Shown: positions 46,431-58,539 of the stretch, piece by piece
Layout of the letters: every line of letters starts with the position of its first letter
Numbering within the stretch: the first letter of the stretch is position 1
Assembly (NCBI GenBank): GCA_934045905.1
Contig: OW203765.1
Location: 29,669,997 to 29,733,996 of the forward strand
DNA: 64,000 bases
From: Leuctra nigra
Lineage: Eukaryota; Arthropoda; Insecta; Plecoptera; Leuctridae
Reading direction: 5' to 3'
The notes under the pieces: generated by a model
The model's database searches: none
What the model saw: only the letters and a program-made list of their open reading frames with translations
What the model was told of the DNA's origin: nothing
Position numbers and translations under genes: made by a program

Positions 46431-48179
46431 GGAGTTTATGACCCATCTTTATCGGTCATAAACCCAGTAATGATTCCAGGCATACCAGGACTTTTCGGTT
46501 CCCCCCCCTTGGGGAGTTTAAAAAAAGAGTTAATTTATGAAACTTATATGAGTTGTCGAAATTTTAGAGGAAAAACCCGAAATGTAGTTATTTTTCTTTG
46601 ACCTTGGTTTGTTTTTCAACTATTTAAAGCATTCTGCTAAGAAAATGGATAGTCATGCATGCCTGATACCCTGAAAATCCAATCCAGATATTCAAATTTT
46701 TCCCGGTGCATTGCGCCGCGGACCCGCATAAGGCTTGCGGAGACCCTCAACCCGGTCCCTTTATTGATTATTTGTACGAGTCTAGTCCCTATTACCGTTT
46801 TGCATAATTTGTTTTTCCCCCCCTCCCCTAAAATTTGGTTTGCCCTCTCTTGCGTAAATGTCTGAAATCGTCACTGTTTGTTCGTTACATTATGTTTTAT
46901 TGATTGAGCTCACTCGTCGTTCTCTAATTTAAGAAACAACAGAGCTTATAACGTAACTATAACACGAGTTTTAATATCATGAATGCTGAAAGCTTCAAAT
47001 CATCATAATATATAAATAGAATTTCATAAATATTCTTTTTGAGCCAAATATAAAAATACATTTTGTGCTCGCATTTAATCATAGCGCGGTTTCCATAATA
47101 GAAACAAAACAAATAGTCCCTTTTGAATCGCGAGTATAAACTACATTTTCCTACCCCATGAATAAAATCAACACATTTGCTTTGGTAATGGCCATTCGAA
47201 GCGTTGAATTAAAATTACCTCCAAAGAAGCACACACAATAGATAGCTACTAGATTATTCTTTTTTGATATCCGCGCATAAGTAAACTCTCTTCATTCATT
47301 TAGAGTAAACATGTCGTTGCTTGTTGTTGAGTGCTGATGTTATCGGTGAGTGGTGAAAGTGAAAGGGTTTGCTAGGTGGCGATGTGGATGACGTGGTGAT
47401 AAGAAGGACAAAAGATGGCGGCGAAAGCGACGTCAGGAATAACTTGAAAGAAATAATTGGGCTGATGTTTGAATAAACAGCGAGAGAATCAGGGATGGAC
47501 ATGATAGAAAATCGTAATTATAAAGATGTTTTAATCTTGAACGATGATATAGCAGTCCGATCTTGATGAATCAACTTTATTAAGCGAAAGATAACGAGCG
47601 ACTTAAATTGAAATTTTGGCTGTATTCTTCTGTTCCTTTTGCATTACAGGTCAACGAAGTAAAGGATCAAGCCAATTTTTGGATAAAACACTCATAACTA
47701 TCCAGGACGGTTGCCTCATGATTTTTACCTAGATCGGTCCATTGGTTTCATCGGAAAATTGATTTAAGTTGTTGTATCGTAGCAACGAAATCTTATGCGA
47801 AATGTTTATAAAATACCTATATGTTCATTTAAACCTATTAAAAACGGTGCTTTGCACGAAACGGTTTGGCTGCTGGTCAGGTTTCTTGACAATCAATCCT
47901 TGTTATTATCAATGAAATCAGAGCTCACCTACCAGAGTTAGATAATGCATTGCACAGACTTCATGGAATGATGCCATGAAACCTTTATCAGATAATCATT
48001 TTATTTCAAGATACCGTTTATTATTTGTTCGAGTGTACTTTGATCAATGCAAAAAAATCGGTGCTGGTGTAAAGCAGAAATAAATAGCAATGAAAAGCAG
48101 AATAATGAGTAGTTATTAATTTTGATTTGTAATTTGTTTTATGCTTTTAATTGACTTGATAAGTTTTCTGTGAAGGGGA
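46431..48179. other. No supported gene
   Basis: AT-rich. An ATG with a short frame at 47415 (MAAKATSGIT, then stop) is too short to claim. No recognised repeat apart from weak Helentron-like words near 47690-47870. Confidence 0.4.
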
Positions 48180-48230
48180 TCCAGGCTCGCTGTACGTATC
48201 GGTGCTCGCTTATCAACGCGTTAAACCGTT
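48180..48230 (+). mobile_element. Helentron-like terminal relic
   Basis: GTGCTCGCTTATCAACGCGT then TAAACCGTT: the subterminal repeat and part of the terminal hairpin are present, but the CTAG end is missing. Confidence 0.5.
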
Positions 48231-49754
48231 GATTTGTTTGAAACAACGCTGGGTAACTGCAAGCTCCGTAGTCCGAAAATGACTTGCATTTGCTAGACTC
48301 GAGAAGTGTATTATTCAATTTTATTTGCAATGCACATCATAGAATAAAGTCCATCATGCCATATCATAGTTTTCATGTACCACAAAAATATTAAGTTTCT
48401 TGAGCCCAATGCAAAAAGTTACTTTCTAACTTGTCTTTTACCCAACCCTGTTTGCACCTCCTCTTCAATCCTCCAGCTAACTAAATAATGGAAAGTAAAG
48501 AGTAGGAATGCGGTTGGGAGAGATAAGGGGGGGGGGGCAGCCCCTTGATGTGAAGACAGAGGGCGCCAGCATCGACTTAAACAAGTGTAAACACAGGTGG
48601 CACTAGAGGTCGGTTCACACTTGCCAAGTGAAAGCTTCTTCCATGTGTGAACTCAACTTTATTTGTAAAAAGCTCTGCGTAAGACGCAACTTGAAGGACT
48701 TTCTTCTCAACGCTAATGATGTGTACTGATTATTGATGAGTAAGGACATTTTGAATAAAGCTTTTTACATTGGAACGAAACTTTTAGAATTATGCTCTTA
48801 GAATATTACACATTATTGCGAATCGTTTGCATATACAAGCAAATGTTATGCATAAAAAATAATATTACAATCAATTTCCTTTCCACTAATAAAAGTTGGG
48901 GTTTAGTTTTATACTCGCAGATCTTTTCTATGTTAGTGATATACAACTCCAACCTATAAACTATTTTCTTAGAAACTTACAGAATCAGAAATGTGCATCA
49001 TTCCAACTTTCCAGCAGTTCTTACCTGTAAAAGAAAGAAACATCCAATTAGATATGTAAAAATGGTCGTTGCGCAGATACCAACTTAGAATATTATTGAA
49101 CAACTTCAAAATATCTCTTATAACCATTATTATTTCACATACACACAATGTTGAAATTCTTCTTTTAAAAACCTCTATGATATAATATCCATTCAATTCG
49201 ATCACATAAACTCATCTATTTCAATTCATGTCCAAAGCATAAAAGAAGTAACAAAATTCTGTACTCTATTCATCTCCCCCCCCCCCTCCCCCCTGAACCA
49301 TCATACCACTGTGGGGGTCCAAAAGATTGATAGCTCCAAATCAAGTATCTAAAAATGGCTACCATTTACGTTACCAATAGGTAATGACCAGTCGTCTTTT
49401 GTCACAATAATAACGAATGGAAACAAAAAAGCGCGCGAAAATAAGTCGCTTGAATGTGATTAATAGAACTCGACGATTCAGATATGGAGAATGATAGATA
49501 TTAATGCATCAATGTGACTGGATGAATGTGAAGCTTAGAAGTGTCACGTGGTCGGTATGAATAGGTGTCGGTCGGTCACGCCCATCCAGAAGTGATCATT
49601 CAATGTTGTTCTGATTTTACAAAAAAGAATCGCGGTTTTATTTTGATATTGAACTTTGTCTCGTATTGATTTTTGTAATAATAAACCTCTGCCGTTTCAG
49701 AGTGAACATAACTTTATAACTTTGATTGTACATTTAGATTGATTAAAATTCGTA
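48231..49754. other. No supported gene
   Basis: AT-rich with a G tract at about 48526-48538 and a C tract at about 49276-49294. No domain-bearing ORF. Confidence 0.4.
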
Positions 49755-50260
49755 CTTGTTGATTTCCTCAGTCGAGGGCCAAATGATGGGAAGGTTACGT
49801 AATAAAAGGTATCGACAGCCTCATTCCCACCAACAATCAGCGGCTGAGTAGTGAGTTTGACCTTGGATAGTGTTTTAATCGATTTTCATCTATATCTTTT
49901 ACCAATGTAATTGTTAATAAAATATGGCTTTGTACGAGTCTTCAGAACAGTTCAATGATAATAATTTCATAGCTTGGAATGATTTATTATTTTTATTTCG
50001 TCCTACAGACGTTTAGTGCCTGAAAATTAGTAAACATATGGCACTAAACGTCTGTAAGACTAAATAAAACTAATAATATTTCAAACTAGGAAATTATTTT
50101 CATTAAACAGTTATGAATACTCGTACAAAGCCTTATTTTATTAACAATTACATTGGTAAAAGATATTGATAAAAGTCGATTAAAACACTCTTAAAGGCGA
50201 CGCTCACTTACCAGCAAGTTGCAGAACAGTGCGTCGTTAAACGTCATTAAAGGTTCGTTG
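49755..50260 (+). repeat. SINE (tRNA-Glu family) interrupted by MITE family B
   Basis: 49755-49840 carries CCTCAGTCGAGGGCCAAATG and GGGAAGGTTACGTAATA; 50216-50260 resumes with TTGCAGAACAGTGCGTCGTT. Between them lies the hairpin MITE. Some SINE sequence is missing at the junction compared with 1480-1727. Confidence 0.7.
49841..50215. repeat. Hairpin MITE family B, copy 3
   Basis: CGGCTGAGTAGTGAGTTTGA on the left, GCTCACTTACCAGC on the right, and central CAGACGTTTAGTGCC / GGCACTAAACGTCTG arms. The TTAA termini seen in copy 2 are not evident here. Confidence 0.8.
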
Positions 50261-50541
50261 TGAATATTGGCAATATTCTTAAAACAAAGTCAAACCCTCG
50301 GGCTACAGCTTTATGATTTTTTTAGACCTATTTTTCTGCTCAAATAAATGTTGTACAACGCAGGGTTACTAAAGGTCAAATTGTAATTTTATTGATAAAA
50401 AAAAATGCCCGAGGAACGAATATTATGTTTCAACTCAATCCGATATGATTTTTAACTTCCCCTTTTCAGTGCAAGGTTCACTAGGCAAGGAAATTTTAAT
50501 TAAATTTCAGTTCATTCAACCAAAAATATTCAATTATTAAA

Positions 50542-50814
50542 ATGAAAATTCCTTCTTTTTTCGTAATATCGTTATGCATTGCAATGGAGTGTTCTTTATT
50601 ACCATTTCAAGTCATAGCAAACGGATCAAATCATATTGAATACTATATTAGGCGTGCAAGAATGCTTTTTCAATCTGGCCGCTCAACCGAGCAGAAGCTC
50701 AACCGATACATGAGTGTGTTTTTAATGAAAATCACTCCGTTGAAACTGGAGTTGAGTAGATTTTTGTACGAAACTGAGAAAGCCACTAATGTTGTTATAT
50801 TTGATTTATTATGA
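50542..50814 (+). CDS. Candidate small secreted protein or first exon (90 aa)
   Basis: An ATG in good context (AAAATGA) opens a 90-codon frame. The N-terminus fits a signal peptide: Lys2, a hydrophobic stretch from about residue 5 to 24 (FFVISLCIAMECSLLPFQVI), then a likely cleavage near ANG. The mature part is hydrophilic and helical-looking (IEYYIRRARMLFQSGR, KLNRYMSVFLMKI). It has no recognised family and only one cysteine pair candidate in the signal region, so it is not a disulfide-rich peptide. An initiator-like TCAGTT lies about 35 bases upstream (50507), without a clear TATA box. No neighbouring gene supports it. A chance ORF remains possible. Confidence 0.3.
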   Translation: MKIPSFFVISLCIAMECSLLPFQVIANGSNHIEYYIRRARMLFQSGRSTEQKLNRYMSVFLMKITPLKLELSRFLYETEKATNVVIFDLL

Positions 50815-51700
50815 GTAGAATTTGATAAGATGTAAGATTCTTTACATTCTTAACATCTGAACTATATTCTAGTTCCGATTGAAAAACATAAAAACAAGAC
50901 AAATCACACAAAAACCACACTCTTGAAAATAACAATTTTCAAGATAAATTTGTTAGAAGATATGTCGGTTCAATTTAATTTAAGATCATACAAATTACAA
51001 ATCACATCCCAAAACCTATCCAATACATGATGGCATGTTATCATCCATGCTCAATTAATATAATTTATTTTATGAAGTAGTACTACAAATAAGTGAAATT
51101 TAGTTTCGATTTGGAGATCCATATAATTAACGCAAATTTCAAAAGAGAAAATGACAAAAAGACAAAAAGACAAAAAAATATACAAAAAGCTCAGCTAATC
51201 AGGACTTCTGAAAACTTGGGACAACTTGGGTAAAACTTTTACAATTTAAAAGTTGAAATAACATAAAATTATTCTACAAAGAGGAGCCTTTTTGTGTGGA
51301 TTCGACTCTCTTCTCTCTTGGTGCTGACAGTGTTTTGTGATTTTAAAACAATAATTGTGTGTGCTTTCTATCACTGTTCATGCAACATCCCATCTAGTAT
51401 TGAATATCTGACCAAATCTGCTCATTCATCACAATCGCTAAAATAGCGCATTTTCCTAGTTAATAAATATTATTAACTGTTCTATGTACTGCGAGTGCAG
51501 TTTTCAAGTGGCTTCAATTGCGCTGTACATAAATCATTCGGATTGTGATTTCCATCTCGGCTTTTTGCTGCTGTGGGAAATAAATCCCGCCTGATAACTC
51601 TGCGTATAGTGTGACGTCATATGACCAGAATTAAAATCATTTCAGGACGCGGCGTTTTTATCATTCATTAGTAGATGGAATTATAGCGTGGAAATTAATT
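50815..51700. other. No supported gene
   Basis: AT-rich. A short GACAAAAA tandem repeat lies at about 51152-51176. No recognised repeat. Confidence 0.4.
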
Positions 51701-53020
51701 GAGCGAGCGAAGCGAGCGTCTCCATTTGGCTCTTTTGGCACGGACCTCTGTTTTTTTTTTGTTTGTTTTTTTTTTTCTGTTACTGACGATATACAGGTCA
51801 GAGTTTTTCTTCGATCGAGCTGAAATTTTGCACACATGTACGTAACATTTCTGATTGTTGCAGACCCTAATTTTTTTGAAATCCATTGATTGGTTCAAAT
51901 TTAAAAAAAATTAACTTTCGATTGGTTGTTTTGATCAAATTGAAATTTTGACAAGTCATTACCCCCAACATTGTACCCAATCAAACAAAGTTTCAGCCAA
52001 ATCCTCCCATTGGTTAAAATTTAAAACCATCTTTCCTGTGTTTTTAGAAATTTAAACTATAACCGATTGAACGATCAACTTATAACTTCGCATGATGGTT
52101 GGGTCCAACATTATCTGCATTTTTGACAATTTTCATACTAATCTGTGTTTAAATCCAAACGTTATTGACATTTTACGGACTATTAGCGTGTTGGCTGTCA
52201 AATTCACGGCGACTTCGACTCTTCAGTTCAAGGCAAGGTAGTTAGAGCAGAAACTTTCAAACGCAAATGAAACTGATAATGACCGTTCAACAGTCGATCT
52301 GATATTGTGTAGACACACTTATATCATATGAGTGGTCTCAGGTATATTTTTTGAAGGAGATCCTGTGATTTTTGAAAATTAACACGGAACAGTTCAATCA
52401 TAAAGGTTCAATTGATCAACTTAAAGCTTTGCATGGTTATTTGGACCAATATTTTAGGAATGTTTTGAGATTTCTATACAAATCTGTGGCGAAATTTTAG
52501 AATTATTGGCTTTTAATGACATTTTCGATAGACAGAATTTCGGTTCGAGGTGTTGCGCGTATCCGTGCTCGCTCATCAACGCGTTACTCAGATTCATTGG
52601 TTAAAATTTAAATAAATATCTCCTGATAGGCTGAAAAATGAAAACGGTCTTCGATAATTCTGATCAAACTCATATTTTGCATGATCATTAAGACCAATAT
52701 TGTCTCTTATTTTACAAAATTTCATCCCAATCAGTTAAGAACGTATGAAGTTATTTACATTTTTAATATCTGTCAGTAATGAAGTATCGAAATGAATGTT
52801 TTCCAGTGCCAATTGAAAATTGATTCTGATTTGCTTTATGAACCAGGTGCTTAGATGCTATTTTAAAGTTTCGATGAAAAGCATACACTTTTAAGTTGAT
52901 ATCATAATCAATTCCATATGGATGTATATGTTTTCTGTGCGTTGTGTACGCATTTCCGGTTCGAGAATTTGCACGTACCCGTGCTCGCTCATCAACGCGT
53001 TACACTGAGCGTTTTCCTAG
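51701..53020 (+). mobile_element. Helentron-like (HINE) non-autonomous element, copy A
   Basis: 1320 bp, very similar along its whole length to 55286-56601. It begins GAGCGAGCGAAGCGAGCG after a T and ends GAGCGTTTTCCTAG before a T. GCTCGCTC, the complement of the 5' terminal GAGCGAGC, sits about 38 bases from the 3' end, just before a hairpin (stem AACGC/GCGTT, 10-base loop). This asymmetric arrangement plus CTAG and T-T insertion fits Helentron-associated elements. No ORF encodes a helicase or Rep domain. A second GTGCTCGCTCATCAACGCGT lies internally at about 52567. Confidence 0.78.
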
Positions 53021-53284
53021 TAATAAAAGCTTAAATTATGTTTTATTTTACTTAATAAATGCGTTTGAAATGATTATCAAGGATGGCTTTGATTTTAGCA
53101 TTTAGATACTCGTTAGCTCCTCAAAAGCCAGAAATATACTGGAAAGTTGGCAATTATTTTGTTCATATCAATTATTGCAACAGACTGTATTTATCACAAT
53201 AATATATACTACGTTCTTACTGTAACATCACGGCTTTTAACCTTTTAAACTATTAATACACTGTACGATTATTTTTAATGACAG

Positions 53285-53535
53285 TTTATTTAAAGACGCA
53301 CTGTTCTGCAATATCCTAGTTTTCGCGTTCAACCTTTTGGTTCAACCTTCGTTTTCGCGTCTACACTGTTACATTCGTTGAACCAAAAGGTTGAATTCAA
53401 TTAATTGAATGAAACATGGAACCGTGAAAACTAGGCTTAAGGAGACCCCCCTCCCAGTAGTAGGGAACCCTCCCATCATTTGCCTCTTAACTGAGCTTCA
53501 TTGTCTGAGCCAACTTGCTCCGGGCTGATATTTAT
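53285..53535 (-). repeat. SINE (tRNA-Glu family), reverse, interrupted by a MITE
   Basis: The minus strand reads GAGCCAACTTGC-type head complement, AGTTAAGAGGCAAATGATGG, GAGGGTTCCCTACTACTGGG, then (after the MITE at 53315-53435) TGCAGAACAGTGCGTC. Confidence 0.65.
53315..53435. repeat. MITE family D, copy 1, inside the SINE
   Basis: 121 bp with ends CCTAGTTTTCGCG (left) and CCTAGTTTTCACGG (right, complement) and inner arms TTCAACCTTTTGGTTCAAC / GTTGAACCAAAAGGTTGAA. Confidence 0.8.
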
Positions 53536-55285
53536 ACAATTCAATAGCTTTACAGCGTTCTACAAAAAAAAAATCGTACCTACTAGAACGTCAATAAAAT
53601 AGAAAACAAAAGCACCAAAAACGATTCACACATACATAACCAAAAACCCGATGACTAAACCAATATTTTATAATTGACATATCTATCGGTGATTATGTCA
53701 CTCTAGTCAGTTTGTTTCGACACTTTTTTGTAACTGTCGCCGATCGGTTTGCGTCGATAACCGACGCCCGACGTCGTTATTTCAACAAGCGTCGTTTTCA
53801 TTGGTAATTACGGCACGCCTATGGACGATCGTCCAATGTTTGGTCAGCAGTAATAAACCTTTTCTATCTGTATTGTGTGCCTATTCATCATAGTATTGAT
53901 CGATATTTGGTGCTCTATTAGACCATTGACTAAATAATATTTGGATTATAGGGTAGATAGGGCGGACAAGATTTACATTAGTGCCGATTAGATCAAATGG
54001 TTTTTGGTGTAGACAAGAAAATTCACAATGGATGGATGGATAAGGGAAGAAAAACATTCGGACATGAATGTGTTAGACGGTTTGAAGTAAACATTATTCG
54101 GCAGTTGCTGTTGTTGTTAATACACATTTTATGAATGATTATGAGTTTGTTAGTTCAAGAATTATCAACACGTTTTGGAGAGGTATAAAAGAAGTTAATT
54201 TAATTTTTAAAGGGACACACGTGTAATAATTATAGGAGTGTAGAAAAGTGTATTTGATATTCATTCCTTTCAAGGCAAATGCTCGCTTTTAAATCGATTG
54301 AAACTAAAATAATAAGTGAACATTTTGGCATTACTCCGTGATAATTGAATAAAATATTCCTTGATTATGCATTGCATAATTTACAAATTTAAACGCAGGC
54401 ACCGAACAGATATGTATAGAAGTAATACATAAATTGTTGAACATAGAGTGAATAAAAATCAACATTAGTTTTGAATAGTTTTAATAATTGATAAGTGAAA
54501 TAGTTGACATTAGTTTAACTTGAGTAATTTAAATAATTAATTCCGACTTTAGCTTGTTATGATCTTGATCAATTGTTACTTCACACGCAGTATAATCGGA
54601 ACATATGCCATAGTGCGGTATGCAAATGACCAACTATTCCCCGAATGTGGTGATCGAACAATATTGGATATCCGTCAATCATATCTACAAACTCAATTGA
54701 CAATATTATTGATTCCATCCGAATTGCACGGCCAATTGAACAGCGCTGCAGACTGAAATTACAGCTATTCTCATAGGACTTTGCATTATATCTGAACCAA
54801 TCCAAAAAATACCTAGTCAAATCAGCTCAATTTCCCAATCCGTAAAGTTTCTCTCCCGGCACTGCAGGTTCTATGATACATTGCTTTTTGCACGGGGATT
54901 CAATCCATCTTTTTACTCGACCGTGTAAAGTTGAAAACGAGGTAGTATTTTCATGCGGTTGACGTCTGGCCGCGGGAAAAACTGCAATTAAATGTGTTTA
55001 ATTATTAACATGTCTGTCGCAGCATCCGCCACAGGAGCAAAAGATCTGTTTCCGCATTCGAAATCTCGGTCAAACGAAGCGCTCGCTTCCCCAGACTCGA
55101 AACAAAGTATCAGCTAGTTTCATTCGATCTGGGAAAACTCTGGGCGAGTCAGCGGCACGTATTAAAATAATAACAACTCCCTAATCATGACCTATTATAC
55201 CACGTAAATATGAATACAGACTCGGTTTTCAACCTGCAAGAGAGTCTGGATTATTATCATAGCAAGATCCGCCGTTCGCTTTTTT
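53536..55285. other. No supported gene
   Basis: AT-rich. ORFs at 54559-54756 (plus) and 54581-54820 (minus) overlap and have no domain. No recognised repeat. Confidence 0.4.
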
Positions 55286-56601
55286 GAGCGAGCGAAGCGA
55301 GCGTCTACTTTTGGCTCTTTTGGCACGGACCTCTGTTTTTTTTTTTTTTTTTTTTTTTTCTGTTACTGACGATATACAGGTCAGAGTTTTTCTTCGATCG
55401 AGCTGAAATTTTGCACACATGTACGTAACATTTCTGATTGTTGCAGACCCTAATTTTTTTGAAATCCATGATTGGTTCAAATTTAAAAAAAATTAACTTT
55501 CGATTGGTTGTTTTGATCACATTGAAATTTTGACAAGTCATTACCCCCAACATTGTACCCAATCAAACAAAGTTTCAGCCAAATCCTCCCATTGGTTAAA
55601 ATTTAAAATCATCTTTCCTGTGTTTTTAGAAATTTAAACTATAACCGATTGAACGATCAACTTATAACTTCGCATGATGGTTGGGACCACATTAGCTGCA
55701 TTTTTGACAATTTTCATACTAATCTGTGTTTAAATCCAAACGTTATTGACATTTTACGGACTATTTGCGTTTTGGCTGTCAAATTCACGGCGACTTCGAC
55801 TCTTCAGTTCAAGGCAAGGTAGTTAGAGCAGAAACTTTCAAACGCAAATGAAACTGATAATGACCGTTTAACAGTCGATCTGATATTGTGTAGACACACT
55901 TATATCATATGAGTGGTCTCAGGTATATTTTTTGAAGGAGATCCTGTGATTTTTGAAAATTAACACGGAACAGTTCAATCATAAAGGTTCAATCGATCAA
56001 CTTAAAGCTTTGCATGGTTTTTTGGACCAATATTTTAGGAATGTTTTGAGATTTCTATACAAATCTGTGGCGAAATTTTAGAATTATTGGCTTTTAATGA
56101 CATTTTCGATAGACAGAATTTCGGTTCGAGGTGTTGCGCGTATCTGTGCTCGCTCATCAACGCGTTACTCAGATTCATTGGTTAAAATTTAAATAAATAT
56201 CTCCTGATAGGCTGAAAAATGAAAACGGTCTTCGATAATTCTGATCAAACTCATATTTTGCATGATCATTAAGACCAATATTGTCTCTTATTTTACAAAA
56301 TTTCATCCCAATCAGTTAAGAACGTATGAAGTTATTTACATTTTTAATATCTGTCAGTATTGAAGTATCGAAATGAATGTTTTCCAGTGCCAATTGAAAA
56401 TTGATTCTGATTTGCTTTATGAACCAGGTGCTTAGATGCTATTTTAAAGTTTCGATGAAAAGCATACACTTTTAAGTTGATATCATAATCAATTCCATAT
56501 GGATGTATATGTTTTCTGTGCGTTGTGTACGCATTTCCGGTTCGAGAATTTGCACGTACCCGTGCTCGCTCATCAACGCGTTACACTGAGCGTTTTCCTA
56601 G
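55286..56601 (+). mobile_element. Helentron-like (HINE) non-autonomous element, copy B
   Basis: 1316 bp; same ends, hairpin and internal duplicate of the terminal motif as copy A. The copies differ mainly by poly-T length (55337-55359 here) and scattered substitutions. Flanks are unrelated (T before, T after), so these are separate insertions and not a segmental duplication. Confidence 0.78.
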
Positions 56602-56646
56602 TTTTATGTAATAACAACTACTTATTAGTGATAGTGATAACTAAAG

Positions 56647-56745
56647 CCTAGTTTCACGGTTCAATGTTTCATTCAATTAATTGAATTCAATCTTTTTGTT
56701 CAATGAATGTAACAATGTGGACGCGAATTGAACCTGAACTTTGAC
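56647..56745. repeat. MITE family D, copy 2
   Basis: CCTAGTTTCACGGTTC, TTCATTCAATTAATTGAATT, GTTCAATGAATGTAACAATG and GGACGCGAATTGAACC match copy 1 read on the opposite strand. The right CTAGG end is lost. Confidence 0.7.
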
Positions 56746-56824
56746 ATTTATACATTTAACTCTATTAAAAGATGTGACCAAATGGCTGAGAAAAAAAAAA
56801 AAAAAAAATGAAAACTATCTGATT

Positions 56825-56920
56825 TATGATTGGTGGATTTTTCTTGGTTTCCCTCAGTAGAGAGCACCGTGGTAGAGAGCAAATGATGGGATGGTTGAGG
56901 TTCCTATTAACATTGGGAGG
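56825..56920 (+). repeat. SINE body fragment
   Basis: GGTTTCCCTCAGTAGAGAGC, GAGCAAATGATGGGATGGTT and CCTATTAACATTGGG correspond to the body of the tRNA-Glu family. Confidence 0.5.
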
Positions 56921-57189
56921 ACAAAATGTTGAAATATACACAAAAAGTAAAAGGAAACTAGAATCAATCTTCCTCTGATGCCAGTTCACCTCAATATCTC
57001 TTGAACTCCAGTCACGTCCGTACAAAACACAACTCCGTACGCAATCATATTGCATCGATATTGCAACGTTGCACCAACATGCAGCACTAATTCCCTTACA
57101 TTGTCAACTCTAATCCATGAAATTGACAATCCGAGGGCATTCTTGGCACTCTCGACCAATTGCAATCACTCCCCCCCCCCCCCGCACTC

Positions 57190-57402
57190 AACCAATCGAA
57201 CCTCTCATACAGGCTTGATATAAAACGTTCCATTCCCGTTGGGAAATTCGATTTTTCCTGTCGCGTACGTATTGCTAGTTAGCCGTGTGTGTCCGGCCAC
57301 GGTGGCTGTGTCGGTGTGCAGTGATTGTGCCCCCCCCCCCCCCCCCCCCTCTTACCCTCAATCACCCTTTCGTAGAGGACAACCGTAATCAGAACGACAA
57401 CA
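57190..57402 (+). promoter_or_regulatory. Candidate promoter with CCAAT and TATA boxes
   Basis: AACCAATCG at about 57191-57199 and TATAAAA at 57219-57225 are spaced as in eukaryotic promoters. A transcript starting near 57250 would have a leader of about 150 bases, including a C homopolymer (about 57331-57350), ahead of ACAACAATGG at 57403. The ATG frame (MDAVDRLTGKYLYLI) then runs straight into the TTTA microsatellite, so it is coding only if a splice donor precedes the repeat; GTATTT near 57438 is a weak one. Confidence 0.3.
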
Positions 57403-57444
57403 ATGGACGCGGTTGACCGTTTGACCGGCAAATATTTGTATTTG

Positions 57445-57634
<190 letters not shown>

Positions 57635-57714
57635 TTGGTTGATCTGTAATTATAGATCCAGGCGCTGTGAATGATTGGGTGATGAAGAATATGTGGGGAT
57701 GGTCAAGAAAGGTG

Positions 57715-57805
57715 GCAGAAGTGGCATATTAGGGAACCTACCCATAATTTCCCTGGAATTCGGAGTGCAGTCCAGAGCATTACTGAGCCAACTTGCACCG
57801 TAATA
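57715..57805 (-). repeat. SINE body fragment, reverse
   Basis: AGTGGCATATTAGGGAACCT, CCCATAATTTCCC and ACTGAGCCAACTTGCACCG match the reverse copy at 53285-53535. Confidence 0.5.
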
Positions 57806-58074
57806 CGATCTAGTTCTTGCCAAGAAGACAAATTTGTAGGGAATTCACCTGTATTTTGACATATTTCGTTTTTAAGAAAATATTTTAAGTTTCAAATTAC
57901 ATATTGTACTTCGCTCTACATTTAAATACAGTTATATGAATCCGATCCAAAATTTGTGACGAAATAGCAAAATATTAATATTTCATACGTGTATCATTTT
58001 CAAGTGTGATCAAAAATTGTAATACAAATCAAACATGAAAAAATTAAATTATGCACAAAGAATTTCATGCATTT

Positions 58075-58200
58075 TCTCAGTCGTGAGGCAAAACTATGAT
58101 GGTGAGATTTCTTCCAAATAGGACACGGCCGTCACCTCCCAACATCCTTCACTATCCTCCATCATCAACATCATTCCCCTAATCATAAACATTCTATGAA
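58075..58200 (+). repeat. SINE body fragment
   Basis: TCTCAGTCGTGAGGCAAAAC, TAGGACACGGCCGTCACCTC, CCTTCACTATCC and an ATCATCAACATCATT tail. Confidence 0.5.
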
Positions 58201-58539
58201 GTATTTCACTCTCCATTCTCGCTCCGTCATGTTGACCCGGTGCCACGAGTTAATTAACGAGGCGTTGGAACCGATGCACGACGTCATCAATACAAATCCT
58301 GACGCAATAATGACACCGCCATATTAGGCAGACTTCTGAGGAGCCGGCTAATGTGCCGCCTTTACATTGTTAAACGTTTGCACTTCATTCGCGCGGCCAG
58401 TGTAGGAGGCAAGATAGATTTACACTCGCACAGTCGTAATTCAGATACAAAGAGGAAGATAATAAAGTAGTGTTTTCTGTGAGTGAGATAATTATTGGGC
58501 TGGTTTCCTTTGGAGTGTTTTTTTGTTGGGGGGGGGGGT

